53,750 nt of DNA from Chitinophagales bacterium (lineage in GTDB: Bacteria; Bacteroidota; Bacteroidia; Chitinophagales; CAIODY01): positions 1 through 53,750 of the forward strand of contig CANGEV010000017.1 of NCBI GenBank assembly GCA_947452995.1, given 5' to 3'. Shown here in pieces: positions 1 to 8,036 of this stretch (position 1 is the stretch's first letter; every line of letters starts with the position of its first letter). The notes below the pieces were generated by a model. That model saw only the letters and a program-made list of their open reading frames with translations, had not been told where the DNA came from and searched no databases. The translations under genes were made by a program, and so were the position numbers.

Positions 1-2638
1 AAATATAAGATCCATTACCTCCTGTGGCAGCTCCATTTAAGGTTGCTGAACTACCCGCACAAACTATTTGACTAGCACCTGCATTTGCAGTTGGTTTTGC
101 ATTAACAGTAATTAATGCTGCAGAAGTGTTTTGTGAAGTACAACCATTAGCATCTGTCACTGTTAAATTAAAATTATAGGAACCACTATTTGATGAGGTA
201 AAGGATGGTTGAGCAATATTTGGATTATTCAGCGACACGCCACTTGTTGTCGTCCATGTGTATGTGTATGTTCCATTTCCTCCTATTGCAGCTCCATTTA
301 AGGTCGCTAAACTACCCGCACAAACTATTTGACTAGCACCAGCAAGTGCTGTTGGTTTTGCTTTAACCGAAATTAATGCTAAGACAGATGTATCTGCAGT
401 ACAACCTACTCCACCACTTACTATCACACGGTACGGATAATTCCCTACATTTGATGTTCCTGTTATTCTCAACGTATCAGTGTTTGCACCTGTGTAGCTA
501 GTTCCTGCCGGAGTACTATTAGCAACCGCGGTCCAATTGCCTGCATTCAAATACTGCCATTGGTATGTCAATCCTGTACCGCCCGCAGTTGTAACATATA
601 ACTTAGAAGGCAAGGTATTTCCGGAACAAAGATTAGCTGACAATGGGCTAAGTGGAATGGAGATGTTATTATAAACACTAAAAGTCATAGTTGAAGGAGT
701 TGATTTACAACCATTTCCATCCGTTACTGTTAAAGTATAATTCGTTGTCGAAATAGGACTTGCATTCGGTGATGCAATAGAAGGATTGCTTAAACCAGAT
801 GTAGGTGTCCACGAATATGTATAGATACCATTACCAACTGTTGCAGACCCATTCAAACTAATATTCCCTCCTGAACACATTGATTGATTAGCACCTGCAC
901 TAGCAATTGGTAATTGGTTAACAGTTACTGTTGTGCTTGTACTACTATTACAACCATTAACATCCGTACCCGTTACAGTATATGTAGACGTAGTTGTAGG
1001 GTTGGCTGCTACAGAAGTACCAAAAGTTGCATTTAATCCAGTACTTGGTGACCAAACGTAGGTACTTGCTCCTACTGCAGTCAATGTCGCACTAGAATTT
1101 TTACAAATACTTGGTGAGTTCACAGTAATTGTTGGTAAAGACCATACGGTAACTGTAGCTGATGCAGTATTTGTACAACCATTGGCATCCGTACCCGTTA
1201 CAGTATATGTAGACGTAGTTGTAGGATTGGCTGATACAGAAGTTCCAGAAGTTGCATTTAATCCGGTACTTGGTGACCATGTATAAGTACCTGCACCTCC
1301 TGCAGTCAATGTCACACTAGAATTTTTACAAATACTTGGTGAGTTTACAGTAATTGTTGGTAAGGACCATACAGTAACTGTAGCTGATGCATTATTTGTA
1401 CAACCATTGGCATCCGTACCCGTTACAGTATATGTAGACGTAGTTGTAGGATTGGCTGTTACAGAAGTGCCAAAAGTTGCATTTAATCCAGTACTTGGTG
1501 ACCAAACGTAAGTACTTGCTCCTCCAGCAGTCAATGTCGCACTAGAATTTTTACAAATACTTGAGGAATTAGCTGTAATCGTTGGTAAAGACCAAATGGT
1601 AACAGTAGCTGATGCAGTATTTGTACAACCATTAGCATCCGTACCCGTTACAGTATATGTAGACGTAGTTGTAGGATTGGCTGATACAGAAGATCCAGAA
1701 GTTGCATTTAGCCCGGTACTTGGTGACCAAGTATAAGTACCCGCACCTCCTGCATTCAATGTCGCACTAGAATTTTTACAAATACTTGGTGAATTCACTG
1801 TAATCGTTGGTAAAGACATTACGATAACTGTGGACGAAACAATATTTGTACATCCATTAGCACCTGTCCCAGTTATTAAGTAGGTACTTGTAGTTGAAGG
1901 GTTCGCGGTAACCGTAACGCCAGTAGATGCACTTAATCCTATACTAGGTGACCATGTATAGGTATTTGCACCTGCTGCTGTTAAAGTAGTACTAGAATTT
2001 TTACATATGCTAGAATTAGCTAAAGTTGCTGTTACAGTAGGGGCTGTCAAGGCAGAATTATAGGTAATAATGGAGCTTGCTGTATTTACACAACCATTCG
2101 CATCAGTTCCTACCACTGTATATGTTGTTGTTGCAATAGGATTTGCAGTTACTGTGCTTCCTGTTGTACTACTAAGACCATTGCTTGGAGACCATGCATA
2201 ACTATTTGCACCAGAAGCTGTCAATACCACACTTGCACCAATACATATCGTTGCATTATTAACTGAAACATTTGGTAAAGCTAAAACACTTAATGATGCA
2301 GTTGCAACAGGGGAAGAAGTACAAGCAGCAGTATCAGAATAGGTGGTTCTAAATTTCACGATAGAACTTCCCGCAGTACTAGCCGTAATGATGGTACCAT
2401 TAGTATACGTGCTCCAAGTAGTACCCCCATTAAGTGAATATTCATTGGTATTTGTAGCACCTGATCCTCCACCAGAACCCGAAGAAATTGTAGCGCTTAA
2501 TGTTGCGCCGGCACATATTGATCCTCCTGATACAAGGCCATTACTAATTGATATGTTACCTGCGGAACACGTAACTTTTGCATATGATTGTATATTTGTA
2601 AAAACGAAAAGACTTAACAGGAAAAATATTTTTTTCAT
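1..2638 (-). CDS. Giant repeat-rich secreted surface protein, N-terminal part (continues beyond window start)
   Basis: Reading from the ATG at 2638 the frame stays open to position 1, giving about 879 residues with the C-terminus outside the window. It starts with a signal peptide (MKKIFFLLSLFVFTNIQSYA) and a Ser/Gly-rich domain. Then come tandem Ig/PKD-like modules: five 75-residue copies carrying the motif ICKNSSATL, then TYVWSPSTGL, then TYTVTGTDANGC. Further in, PKD-like modules of another type carry the motif GASQIVCAGS. Such proteins in Bacteroidota are usually exported by the type IX system and anchored through a C-terminal sorting domain, which cannot be seen here. It is the last visible gene of a five-gene operon and starts 9 nt after the beta-barrel gene. 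Role as adhesin or surface-layer fibre is inference. Confidence 0.88.
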   Translation of the reverse strand, partial: MKKIFFLLSLFVFTNIQSYAKVTCSAGNISISNGLVSGGSICAGATLSATISSGSGGGSGATNTNEYSLNGGTTWSTYTNGTIITASTAGSSIVKFRTTYSDTAACTSSPVATASLSVLALPNVSVNNATICIGASVVLTASGANSYAWSPSNGLSSTTGSTVTANPIATTTYTVVGTDANGCVNTASSIITYNSALTAPTVTATLANSSICKNSSTTLTAAGANTYTWSPSIGLSASTGVTVTANPSTTSTYLITGTGANGCTNIVSSTVIVMSLPTITVNSPSICKNSSATLNAGGAGTYTWSPSTGLNATSGSSVSANPTTTSTYTVTGTDANGCTNTASATVTIWSLPTITANSSSICKNSSATLTAGGASTYVWSPSTGLNATFGTSVTANPTTTSTYTVTGTDANGCTNNASATVTVWSLPTITVNSPSICKNSSVTLTAGGAGTYTWSPSTGLNATSGTSVSANPTTTSTYTVTGTDANGCTNTASATVTVWSLPTITVNSPSICKNSSATLTAVGASTYVWSPSTGLNATFGTSVAANPTTTSTYTVTGTDVNGCNSSTSTTVTVNQLPIASAGANQSMCSGGNISLNGSATVGNGIYTYSWTPTSGLSNPSIASPNASPISTTNYTLTVTDGNGCKSTPSTMTFSVYNNISIPLSPLSANLCSGNTLPSKLYVTTAGGTGLTYQWQYLNAGNWTAVANSTPAGTSYTGANTDTLRITGTSNVGNYPYRVIVSGGVGCTADTSVLALISVKAKPTALAGASQIVCAGSLATLNGAAIGGNGTYTYTWTTTSGVSLNNPNIAQPSFTSSNSGSYNFNLTVTDANGCTSQNTSAALITVNAKPTANAGASQIVCAGSSATLNGAATGGNGSYI
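28..392 (-). repeat. Second repeat family, two copies 261 nt apart
   Basis: The segment starting at ctccattt near 31 is repeated, with scattered substitutions, from 292. The period of 261 nt corresponds to 87 residues. It encodes the GASQIVCAGS-type PKD-like module and shows that the repeat domain changes type toward the C-terminus. Confidence 0.7.
957..2081 (-). repeat. Five tandem 225-nt coding repeats (75 aa each)
   Basis: The landmark string actagaattt recurs at 1091, 1316, 1541, 1766 and 1991, exactly 225 nt apart. Another string, gtatatgtagacgtagtt, recurs with the same period in the three middle copies and one flanking copy. The unit encodes one Ig/PKD-like module of the surface protein. 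Array ends are approximate, because degenerate copies continue on both sides. Confidence 0.85.
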
Positions 2639-2647
2639 AAATTGATG

Positions 2648-4078
2648 TTACAATTTTATGCTTAGCCCTAAATTGGGAATAAACTGACGAGAATTGAATG
2701 CTGGAATGGAGTATAAAATGGAACTATAGGAGCCATTATAATTGGCATATTGGGCATAATCCCGATTTAGATTTACAGAAGAAATTCGTAATACACTAAA
2801 ATCACAACCTAGATAAATACCAACAAATTTGTAGTAAACATTTGCCTTGATACCAAAAGGTATTATCATCTTACTTACAGCCATTTCAGGAGCTGTTGTA
2901 TTTTTTAATAAATAATTAGATACTAGACCACTTGATGGCACATTACTTATCACATGATTTATATTGCTATAATTTGCAGTAGTTGTTAATCTCATTGCAT
3001 AATTTTCATAAACAGAATTCGAAAAACAATAGGACGGTCGAACTGTAAAATCTAAACTACTTTTCCAATCGTCTGTTAAATTAAATTCCTTGGTAATGCC
3101 TAAATTGACACCAATAGCTATTGTGCTAAAGTGTATCTCATCATATAAATCATTTATGATTAGTTCTCTTTTTTGAACAATGTTTTGATAGGTATATTGA
3201 TTGGAAACAAAATGCAAGGAGTCAGCTTGAAAGGATGAAACCGTTTGAAAATATCCCCCACTTATACCTACGAAAGTTTGGAATCCTGATTTATCCGATT
3301 TAAGTGGTAAACACCTATTGTACTCCAAAGCAAAGCCACGTATTTGTCTTTTGAATTCACCATTACTTATCGAATTAGCATTTGCATAATTTTGAACTCC
3401 AAATCGTAAAAAACCATTAGTTTTCTCGTTGTCAGCAAAAGACTGAAAGATTCCGCGTAAAACCCTTGCTGAGTCTCTTAAGTCACGCTTTAGCGCTTTT
3501 GGAGAAAAGTCTTTAATTTCGCTTGAAGCAGTAAATGGGTAGTACCCTTTTGTGTTTTTTATAAGAATATCGGTATAAAATTTAATCTTATTATCTGGAC
3601 ATGCTTTAAACTTATTCAATTTATACAAAGTATAAACATCCCAATCACAAACGGGTGTAATTTCAAGGCCGTTTATTTCATTATCTTCTAGAGTTAACGC
3701 TGGTGCCCGATGTTCAAAATCATTGTAAAGAAAAAAATAAGACATTTGATTTAAATCATATGGCTCAGAACATCCTGTAAGCCTGACATAGGATCGCTCA
3801 GTACTTTGAATGTTGGTAATATGTATAATTAATAAATTAGGATCAATAGTAGTCTCTTTAAAGTCAATACCTAAATCATTTTTTGAAACATACTCTACTA
3901 TTCCAGAATAATTACCATCAGTTGTTATGATAATACCTAACAATTTTTGCTTATTATAATTTTTTGCGATCGATTCCAAACTGAAGTCAGCATGTACCTC
4001 GACAATTTTGTAGGTAGCCCCGAACGAGACAAAACTGGCAAAAAGAATGCATTGAATTATTATAAAGTTCTTAAGCAT
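2648..4078 (-). CDS. Predicted outer-membrane beta-barrel protein, unknown function
   Basis: 476 residues. A signal peptide (MLKNFIIIQCILFASFVSFG) is followed by a soluble N-terminal region and a C-terminal half of alternating hydrophobic/aromatic strands (for example FVGISGGYFQTV, IAIGVNLGITKEF, FGIKANVYYKFVGIYLGCDF) that ends in a typical barrel-like terminus, FIPNLGLSIKL. The fold is inferred from this pattern, and I do not recognise a family. It sits 6 nt after the upstream exported protein gene and 9 nt before the giant repeat protein gene. A role as outer-membrane partner or anchor of the repeat protein is therefore plausible but unproven. It could also be a PorP/SprF-like partner, but length and sequence do not clearly say so. 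Confidence 0.75.
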   Translation of the reverse strand: MLKNFIIIQCILFASFVSFGATYKIVEVHADFSLESIAKNYNKQKLLGIIITTDGNYSGIVEYVSKNDLGIDFKETTIDPNLLIIHITNIQSTERSYVRLTGCSEPYDLNQMSYFFLYNDFEHRAPALTLEDNEINGLEITPVCDWDVYTLYKLNKFKACPDNKIKFYTDILIKNTKGYYPFTASSEIKDFSPKALKRDLRDSARVLRGIFQSFADNEKTNGFLRFGVQNYANANSISNGEFKRQIRGFALEYNRCLPLKSDKSGFQTFVGISGGYFQTVSSFQADSLHFVSNQYTYQNIVQKRELIINDLYDEIHFSTIAIGVNLGITKEFNLTDDWKSSLDFTVRPSYCFSNSVYENYAMRLTTTANYSNINHVISNVPSSGLVSNYLLKNTTAPEMAVSKMIIPFGIKANVYYKFVGIYLGCDFSVLRISSVNLNRDYAQYANYNGSYSSILYSIPAFNSRQFIPNLGLSIKL

Positions 4079-4084
4079 AATTGA

Positions 4085-5119
4085 TTAATAAGAACAGAGT
4101 GAAAAATCAGCTTTAAATGACGGATAAGGGAAATCAAGCAATAAGTTAGTTTCTAGTGGAACTATTTTAATAAAATAATACTGGTGATCAATAATATCTC
4201 CCCAGGCAGCACGTTGACCAGGTTTACTAGGATTTTCGGCTGTTACGTCCAAATCAAATTTCAATATTTTATACTCATTAGTAACCCCAACCCATTCTGG
4301 TAATGGTAAAACTTCACCAAAACGAACTCCATTTTTATGAAGATGAGTAAACGCTTCATCATCGTATATTTCTATTTTAAATTTTGTTAAAAACTCACAA
4401 TTGGTTTTTATGGGAATTCCCCAAAAACCATCTTTTACCTGGGATTTACCATCCTCAAAACGACGATCAACGAATCCATATAAAGTAAAAGTCTTATCGT
4501 GTTTTTCAAAATATGCGAATGGCTCTAATGCCTTTACATTTCTGACAACTTCAATATTTACTTTAATAGCTTCTTTCTTCGGAGTATAAATTGATTGAAC
4601 CAAGACTATTAATTTCCGATTATTACCATTTTTTTTGTTTCGCTTGAAAAGGGTTAAAATAGTATTATGAAAATCCTGCTTATTAGAAACTCGAGTAACA
4701 GGTATGGTTGAACTAAACAATTTTGATTTATCATTATTAAAAATGATAAAATCGAAATTTGATTGCTTTTGCAAGTACGATTCTATCTCTTTTTGCTGAT
4801 CTACTAGTGAATATGTGCTAGCATTATAGGGAGCATTATTAAAGCGAAAAACATTTTGATCATTTAATTCAATACGCTCATTAATTATACCTGGAATTGG
4901 ATATGTAATAAAATTCAGTGAGTTACTTTTCAAGCCTTTAAAAATAGGATCACTTAGAACTGCAATAAGATTAGAATCAATAACAGGTAATTCAGCAATG
5001 ACAGTTACCTCCGGTGAAAACTTTCTTGTATACTTGAACTTTTCCGATTTTGCTAATAGTGAAAAACAGGAAAAATAAAAAATAATTGCAATCAAAAAAA
5101 AACGCAACATCCAATTCAT
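4085..5119 (-). CDS. Exported protein of unknown function
   Basis: 344 residues if translation starts at the ATG at 5119. This start gives a clean signal peptide (MNWMLRFFLIAIIFYFSCFSLLA) and lies 4 nt after the stop of the upstream gene at 5124. A longer frame reaching 5209 would run deep into that gene and add an unlikely leader. The mature part is beta-rich with many charged residues and no motif I recognise. Position between two other exported proteins in the same operon suggests a component of one envelope assembly. Confidence 0.72.
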   Translation of the reverse strand: MNWMLRFFLIAIIFYFSCFSLLAKSEKFKYTRKFSPEVTVIAELPVIDSNLIAVLSDPIFKGLKSNSLNFITYPIPGIINERIELNDQNVFRFNNAPYNASTYSLVDQQKEIESYLQKQSNFDFIIFNNDKSKLFSSTIPVTRVSNKQDFHNTILTLFKRNKKNGNNRKLIVLVQSIYTPKKEAIKVNIEVVRNVKALEPFAYFEKHDKTFTLYGFVDRRFEDGKSQVKDGFWGIPIKTNCEFLTKFKIEIYDDEAFTHLHKNGVRFGEVLPLPEWVGVTNEYKILKFDLDVTAENPSKPGQRAAWGDIIDHQYYFIKIVPLETNLLLDFPYPSFKADFSLCSY

Positions 5120-5123
5120 ATTT

Positions 5124-6428
5124 TTATTGTTTACCACCATGACTACATAAAATTTTAACTGATCTTTTAGTATCTGAAGCAAGAACATTACCTTTACTGT
5201 CCTTTGCATATACTGTCACATCCCATAAATATACCTTTTCACTTTCTCCAGGATGCAATGCATCTTGAATATTCGTTATACGGGCACTATTTTCCTGCGG
5301 ATTAGTTATATCCCATGTTATTCCTGTAACGCCGCATTCAGTGCAAGTTTGTTCACTATATCCTTGCGCATAATCAACACTGACCGTATATTTTGCAATT
5401 TTCTTTGCATCTCCTGTAACTGTCCATCTAAAAATTTGAGCACCATTAAAAGCTAAGGTTAATTTCAAAGGAGAAGGAGGAGGTGGTGGTGGTGCACAAT
5501 GTTTACTACATTCATCCTTACTAAGATACTGACCAGGCAATAATGCAGCAGATTTACATACTTGTTTGGCAATACATTTTCCACCAATACAAACATATAT
5601 AATTTTTATATTTGCTTTGATACATTCATCACATGTTAGGTATTCACCAGGACCCAGCTTCGCACACTTATAAATCAGTTTAGCTTCGCAAGTACAAGTT
5701 TTACAATTAAAAATATAAACTGTTTTTGTATTTTGCTTTCTACACTCCTGTAACGTATTAAATTCACCAGACTTTAATTTATACTCAATGGCCTCCAGCC
5801 TTACATTACATTCACATCCACTGTAAACAGTTTTTTTTACAGGTATTTGATCGAATATAATACAAATCCTTGCAATGCTTTGGCTATTCTTTTTTTGTCT
5901 TACAATATAATCTTGTATATCTTTTTCTAAATGTGAAGAATACTTAATAAAATAATAGTTTTTATCAGAGACATAACGCGGAATATTTTCCTTATTTACT
6001 GAGCTTTGATAAATTCTAGAGTCTTGACATTTAAAATTAGAAAGGAATTCTTTAATTCCTTTCTTCCAAATCGAAAATGGTGCACCCATTAAATAATTAT
6101 CAAAAATTTCAATTTGGAAAGTAGGATATTTATTAGGGGCATCCCAAAACGTATACCAGTTCGCAGAATTACTTGTATTTGAATACATATCATAACGCGC
6201 AAGCTGAAATGAACTCACTACATAGTTCAATTTAACTCCAGAGTAATTTACTGTCTGGGGGGTGCAAATTTTTTTAAAATTATCACCAAGGCTTTCATCA
6301 TGATTGGCAATTGGTCCGTTTGTTATTACAAGAATTTTAATTTTTTCAACTTCTGCATGAGCACTGAAATTTAAAATTCCTGCAATAAAAAAAAGTAGTA
6401 TAAATACTTTATCTATCAACTTATTCAT
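5124..6428 (-). CDS. Exported cysteine-rich protein with three short repeats and a C-terminal beta domain
   Basis: 434 residues from the ATG at 6428 (an upstream in-frame extension to 6485 overlaps the previous gene). Signal peptide at residues 1-25. Residues 28-200 form an unrecognised domain beginning KIKILVITNGPI. Residues about 200-311 hold clustered cysteines and three copies of a unit of the form G-(E/Q)-(F/Y)-x4-EC-x3-(N/C), at about 219, 259 and 297. A proline run (six Pro from about 313) separates this from a C-terminal fibronectin-like or similar beta domain. The cysteines suggest disulfide cross-linking outside the cytoplasm. Function unknown. Second gene of the operon, 11 nt after the membrane protein gene. 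Confidence 0.75.
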   Translation of the reverse strand: MNKLIDKVFILLFFIAGILNFSAHAEVEKIKILVITNGPIANHDESLGDNFKKICTPQTVNYSGVKLNYVVSSFQLARYDMYSNTSNSANWYTFWDAPNKYPTFQIEIFDNYLMGAPFSIWKKGIKEFLSNFKCQDSRIYQSSVNKENIPRYVSDKNYYFIKYSSHLEKDIQDYIVRQKKNSQSIARICIIFDQIPVKKTVYSGCECNVRLEAIEYKLKSGEFNTLQECRKQNTKTVYIFNCKTCTCEAKLIYKCAKLGPGEYLTCDECIKANIKIIYVCIGGKCIAKQVCKSAALLPGQYLSKDECSKHCAPPPPPPSPLKLTLAFNGAQIFRWTVTGDAKKIAKYTVSVDYAQGYSEQTCTECGVTGITWDITNPQENSARITNIQDALHPGESEKVYLWDVTVYAKDSKGNVLASDTKRSVKILCSHGGKQ

Positions 6429-6439
6429 TTTTTTTAAAT

Positions 6440-7381
6440 TTAGTCTAATTGAGCAACTAATGTAACGCCCTGGATTGCAGTACATTTATCAAGTACTGCA
6501 CCATTTCCATCAGAATTATTTGAATTGACAGGAATCACAAGACCGGTTATTTGTTGAATTTGTGCTGCTAAAACGTAGTCACGTACTACAGCAAAATTTC
6601 CTGAAAAACTTTGCTTACCTGCAAGAACCAAGCCATCAGAATCTTGCATAAAATTCGAATAACTTAAAGTATGATTCGCACCTTGGTGTCTAAAGTTAAA
6701 ATGAGACGTAACAGGTGCCCCAGCAATGCCCCCAGCTTTAACCCAAGCATCATAATCAGAAACTAAAGACTTTTTGAATCGATCGAATTGAATTTTATAC
6801 CCAGAATGTTTAATATGTATATAAGCGATAAAACAATACAAAAAACCAAAAGGAACCCAAAACAATGGCGTTGGAAAGAAAATATACATTACAAAAATTT
6901 TGAGTGCGGCAATCAGATAAATAGCAACATAAAGAACAATATCAATAATAGTATGATTAGCATTTGTAATCGTTGCCTTTAACTGACCTACTGCTGCAGG
7001 GCTTAATCCAAGTATACTTGCAATTTTCAACTGAGCTCTTATTAATCGATTTTCAATATCATTTCTACGCAATAAGATGCCAATTCTTACATCAAAAACA
7101 AATCCAATTACAGTTCCAGATAAAGCAAGTAAGGGATAAATCAATCCTTCGTCAAGTAAGAAAGCACCAATAATTAATGGTATTGCACTGCCCAATTCTA
7201 GTGCAAATGCTGTCCAAAACATTTTTCTATCTCGGTCTACGTCAAAAGTGTTCAACAGACCTGGAAACATCATTTGAGGATCTTTTCTAGTGCCTATCCA
7301 ATAATTCAATGTTGCAGCTGAAGGAGCAAACTGCCTATTCAAAAATGAAGTCCAAACGTTTCTAAAGGAATAAGGAGGCAT
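6440..7381 (-). CDS. Four-helix membrane protein of unknown function, first gene of the surface operon
   Basis: 313 residues with no signal peptide. There are four likely membrane segments at about residues 57-77, 80-104, 143-168 and 170-190, followed by a soluble C-terminal domain of about 120 residues that ends ...KCTAIQGVTLVAQLD. I do not recognise the family. The gene opens the five-gene minus-strand operon and is divergent from the XRE regulator gene at 7506. It might be an inner-membrane platform for the exported proteins downstream, but that rests on position alone. Confidence 0.72.
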   Translation of the reverse strand: MPPYSFRNVWTSFLNRQFAPSAATLNYWIGTRKDPQMMFPGLLNTFDVDRDRKMFWTAFALELGSAIPLIIGAFLLDEGLIYPLLALSGTVIGFVFDVRIGILLRRNDIENRLIRAQLKIASILGLSPAAVGQLKATITNANHTIIDIVLYVAIYLIAALKIFVMYIFFPTPLFWVPFGFLYCFIAYIHIKHSGYKIQFDRFKKSLVSDYDAWVKAGGIAGAPVTSHFNFRHQGANHTLSYSNFMQDSDGLVLAGKQSFSGNFAVVRDYVLAAQIQQITGLVIPVNSNNSDGNGAVLDKCTAIQGVTLVAQLD

Positions 7382-7505
7382 ACATCAAATCTTTTAATCT
7401 TTACTATTTATAAGTCATTAACAATTACATACAAAATTGCTAAATACATCTACCAGTATCCACTCAAATTTATTGTATCCAACAATAATTTTGTATATTC
7501 ATACC
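7382..7505. promoter_or_regulatory. Divergent promoter region between the surface operon and the XRE regulator
   Basis: This 124-nt A/T-rich gap separates two divergent genes, so it must hold start signals for both. On the plus strand TAATTTTG (7486-7493) matches the Bacteroidota -7 consensus TAnnTTTG and lies 12 nt before the regulator's ATG. No convincing -33 element was found for it, and the minus-strand promoter was not identified with confidence. Confidence 0.4.
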
Positions 7506-7901
7506 ATGAAAACAAGTAAACAGTACAAAGCCCCATCTAATCGCATTAAAATAATGCGTGAGGCACAAGGTTTTAGCCAAGAATATGTTGCTAGTAAGCT
7601 TAATTTAAGTCAGCAAGCGTATTCAAATCTGGAGAAAAACCCTGATAATGTTAGTGTTAAACGTATAAAAGAATTGTCTGAAATACTCAGCGTACCAATT
7701 ACCAGTATTATTGGTGAAGAGGATACATACATACAACAAAATTTTCAACAACAAGGTGGTCAAGCTAGTACAGTTATGAATGTACAAAGCAATGATAATA
7801 TAAAAGAAGTTTATGAACGTTACATAAAAGATCTAAAAGATGATATTCAAAACCTTCGTTCTCAGATAGAATTCATGCAAGGATTAATAAAAAGAAAATA
7901 A
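7506..7901 (+). CDS. XRE-family helix-turn-helix regulator with C-terminal coiled coil
   Basis: 131 residues from the ATG at 7506. The frame is open further upstream to 7437, but that would place the start before the likely promoter. The N-terminal helix-turn-helix (IKIMREAQGFSQEYVASKLN through SQQAYSNLE) is a classic Cro/C1 type. Residues from about 95 onward (DNIKEVYERYIKDLKDDIQN) form a likely coiled coil for dimerisation. It stands between the divergent surface operon and the helicase gene and could control either one. Small XRE proteins with this layout are common in Bacteroidota and often have no known target. Confidence 0.85.
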   Translation: MKTSKQYKAPSNRIKIMREAQGFSQEYVASKLNLSQQAYSNLEKNPDNVSVKRIKELSEILSVPITSIIGEEDTYIQQNFQQQGGQASTVMNVQSNDNIKEVYERYIKDLKDDIQNLRSQIEFMQGLIKRK

Positions 7902-8036
7902 GTTCCAAGGGTTCTTTCTCTTCGAACTAAATTACTCGTTTTACTTGTACCTGTTAATTTAATATTCTTAAAAGCTATTATTAGACTATTTTAGAACATC
8001 AATAAAAGCAAATACGTCGATCTCCACCCCGCCCCT

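Noticed and set aside
957-2081. Regular repeats as a CRISPR array
   Set aside because: The 225-nt units are entirely coding, open in one frame, and no short repeat/spacer pattern or cas gene is present.
1-2640. Plus-strand ORF at 2343-2645 as a gene
   Set aside because: It is a shadow of the repeat protein gene on the minus strand, whose open frame with signal peptide continues over the whole stretch.
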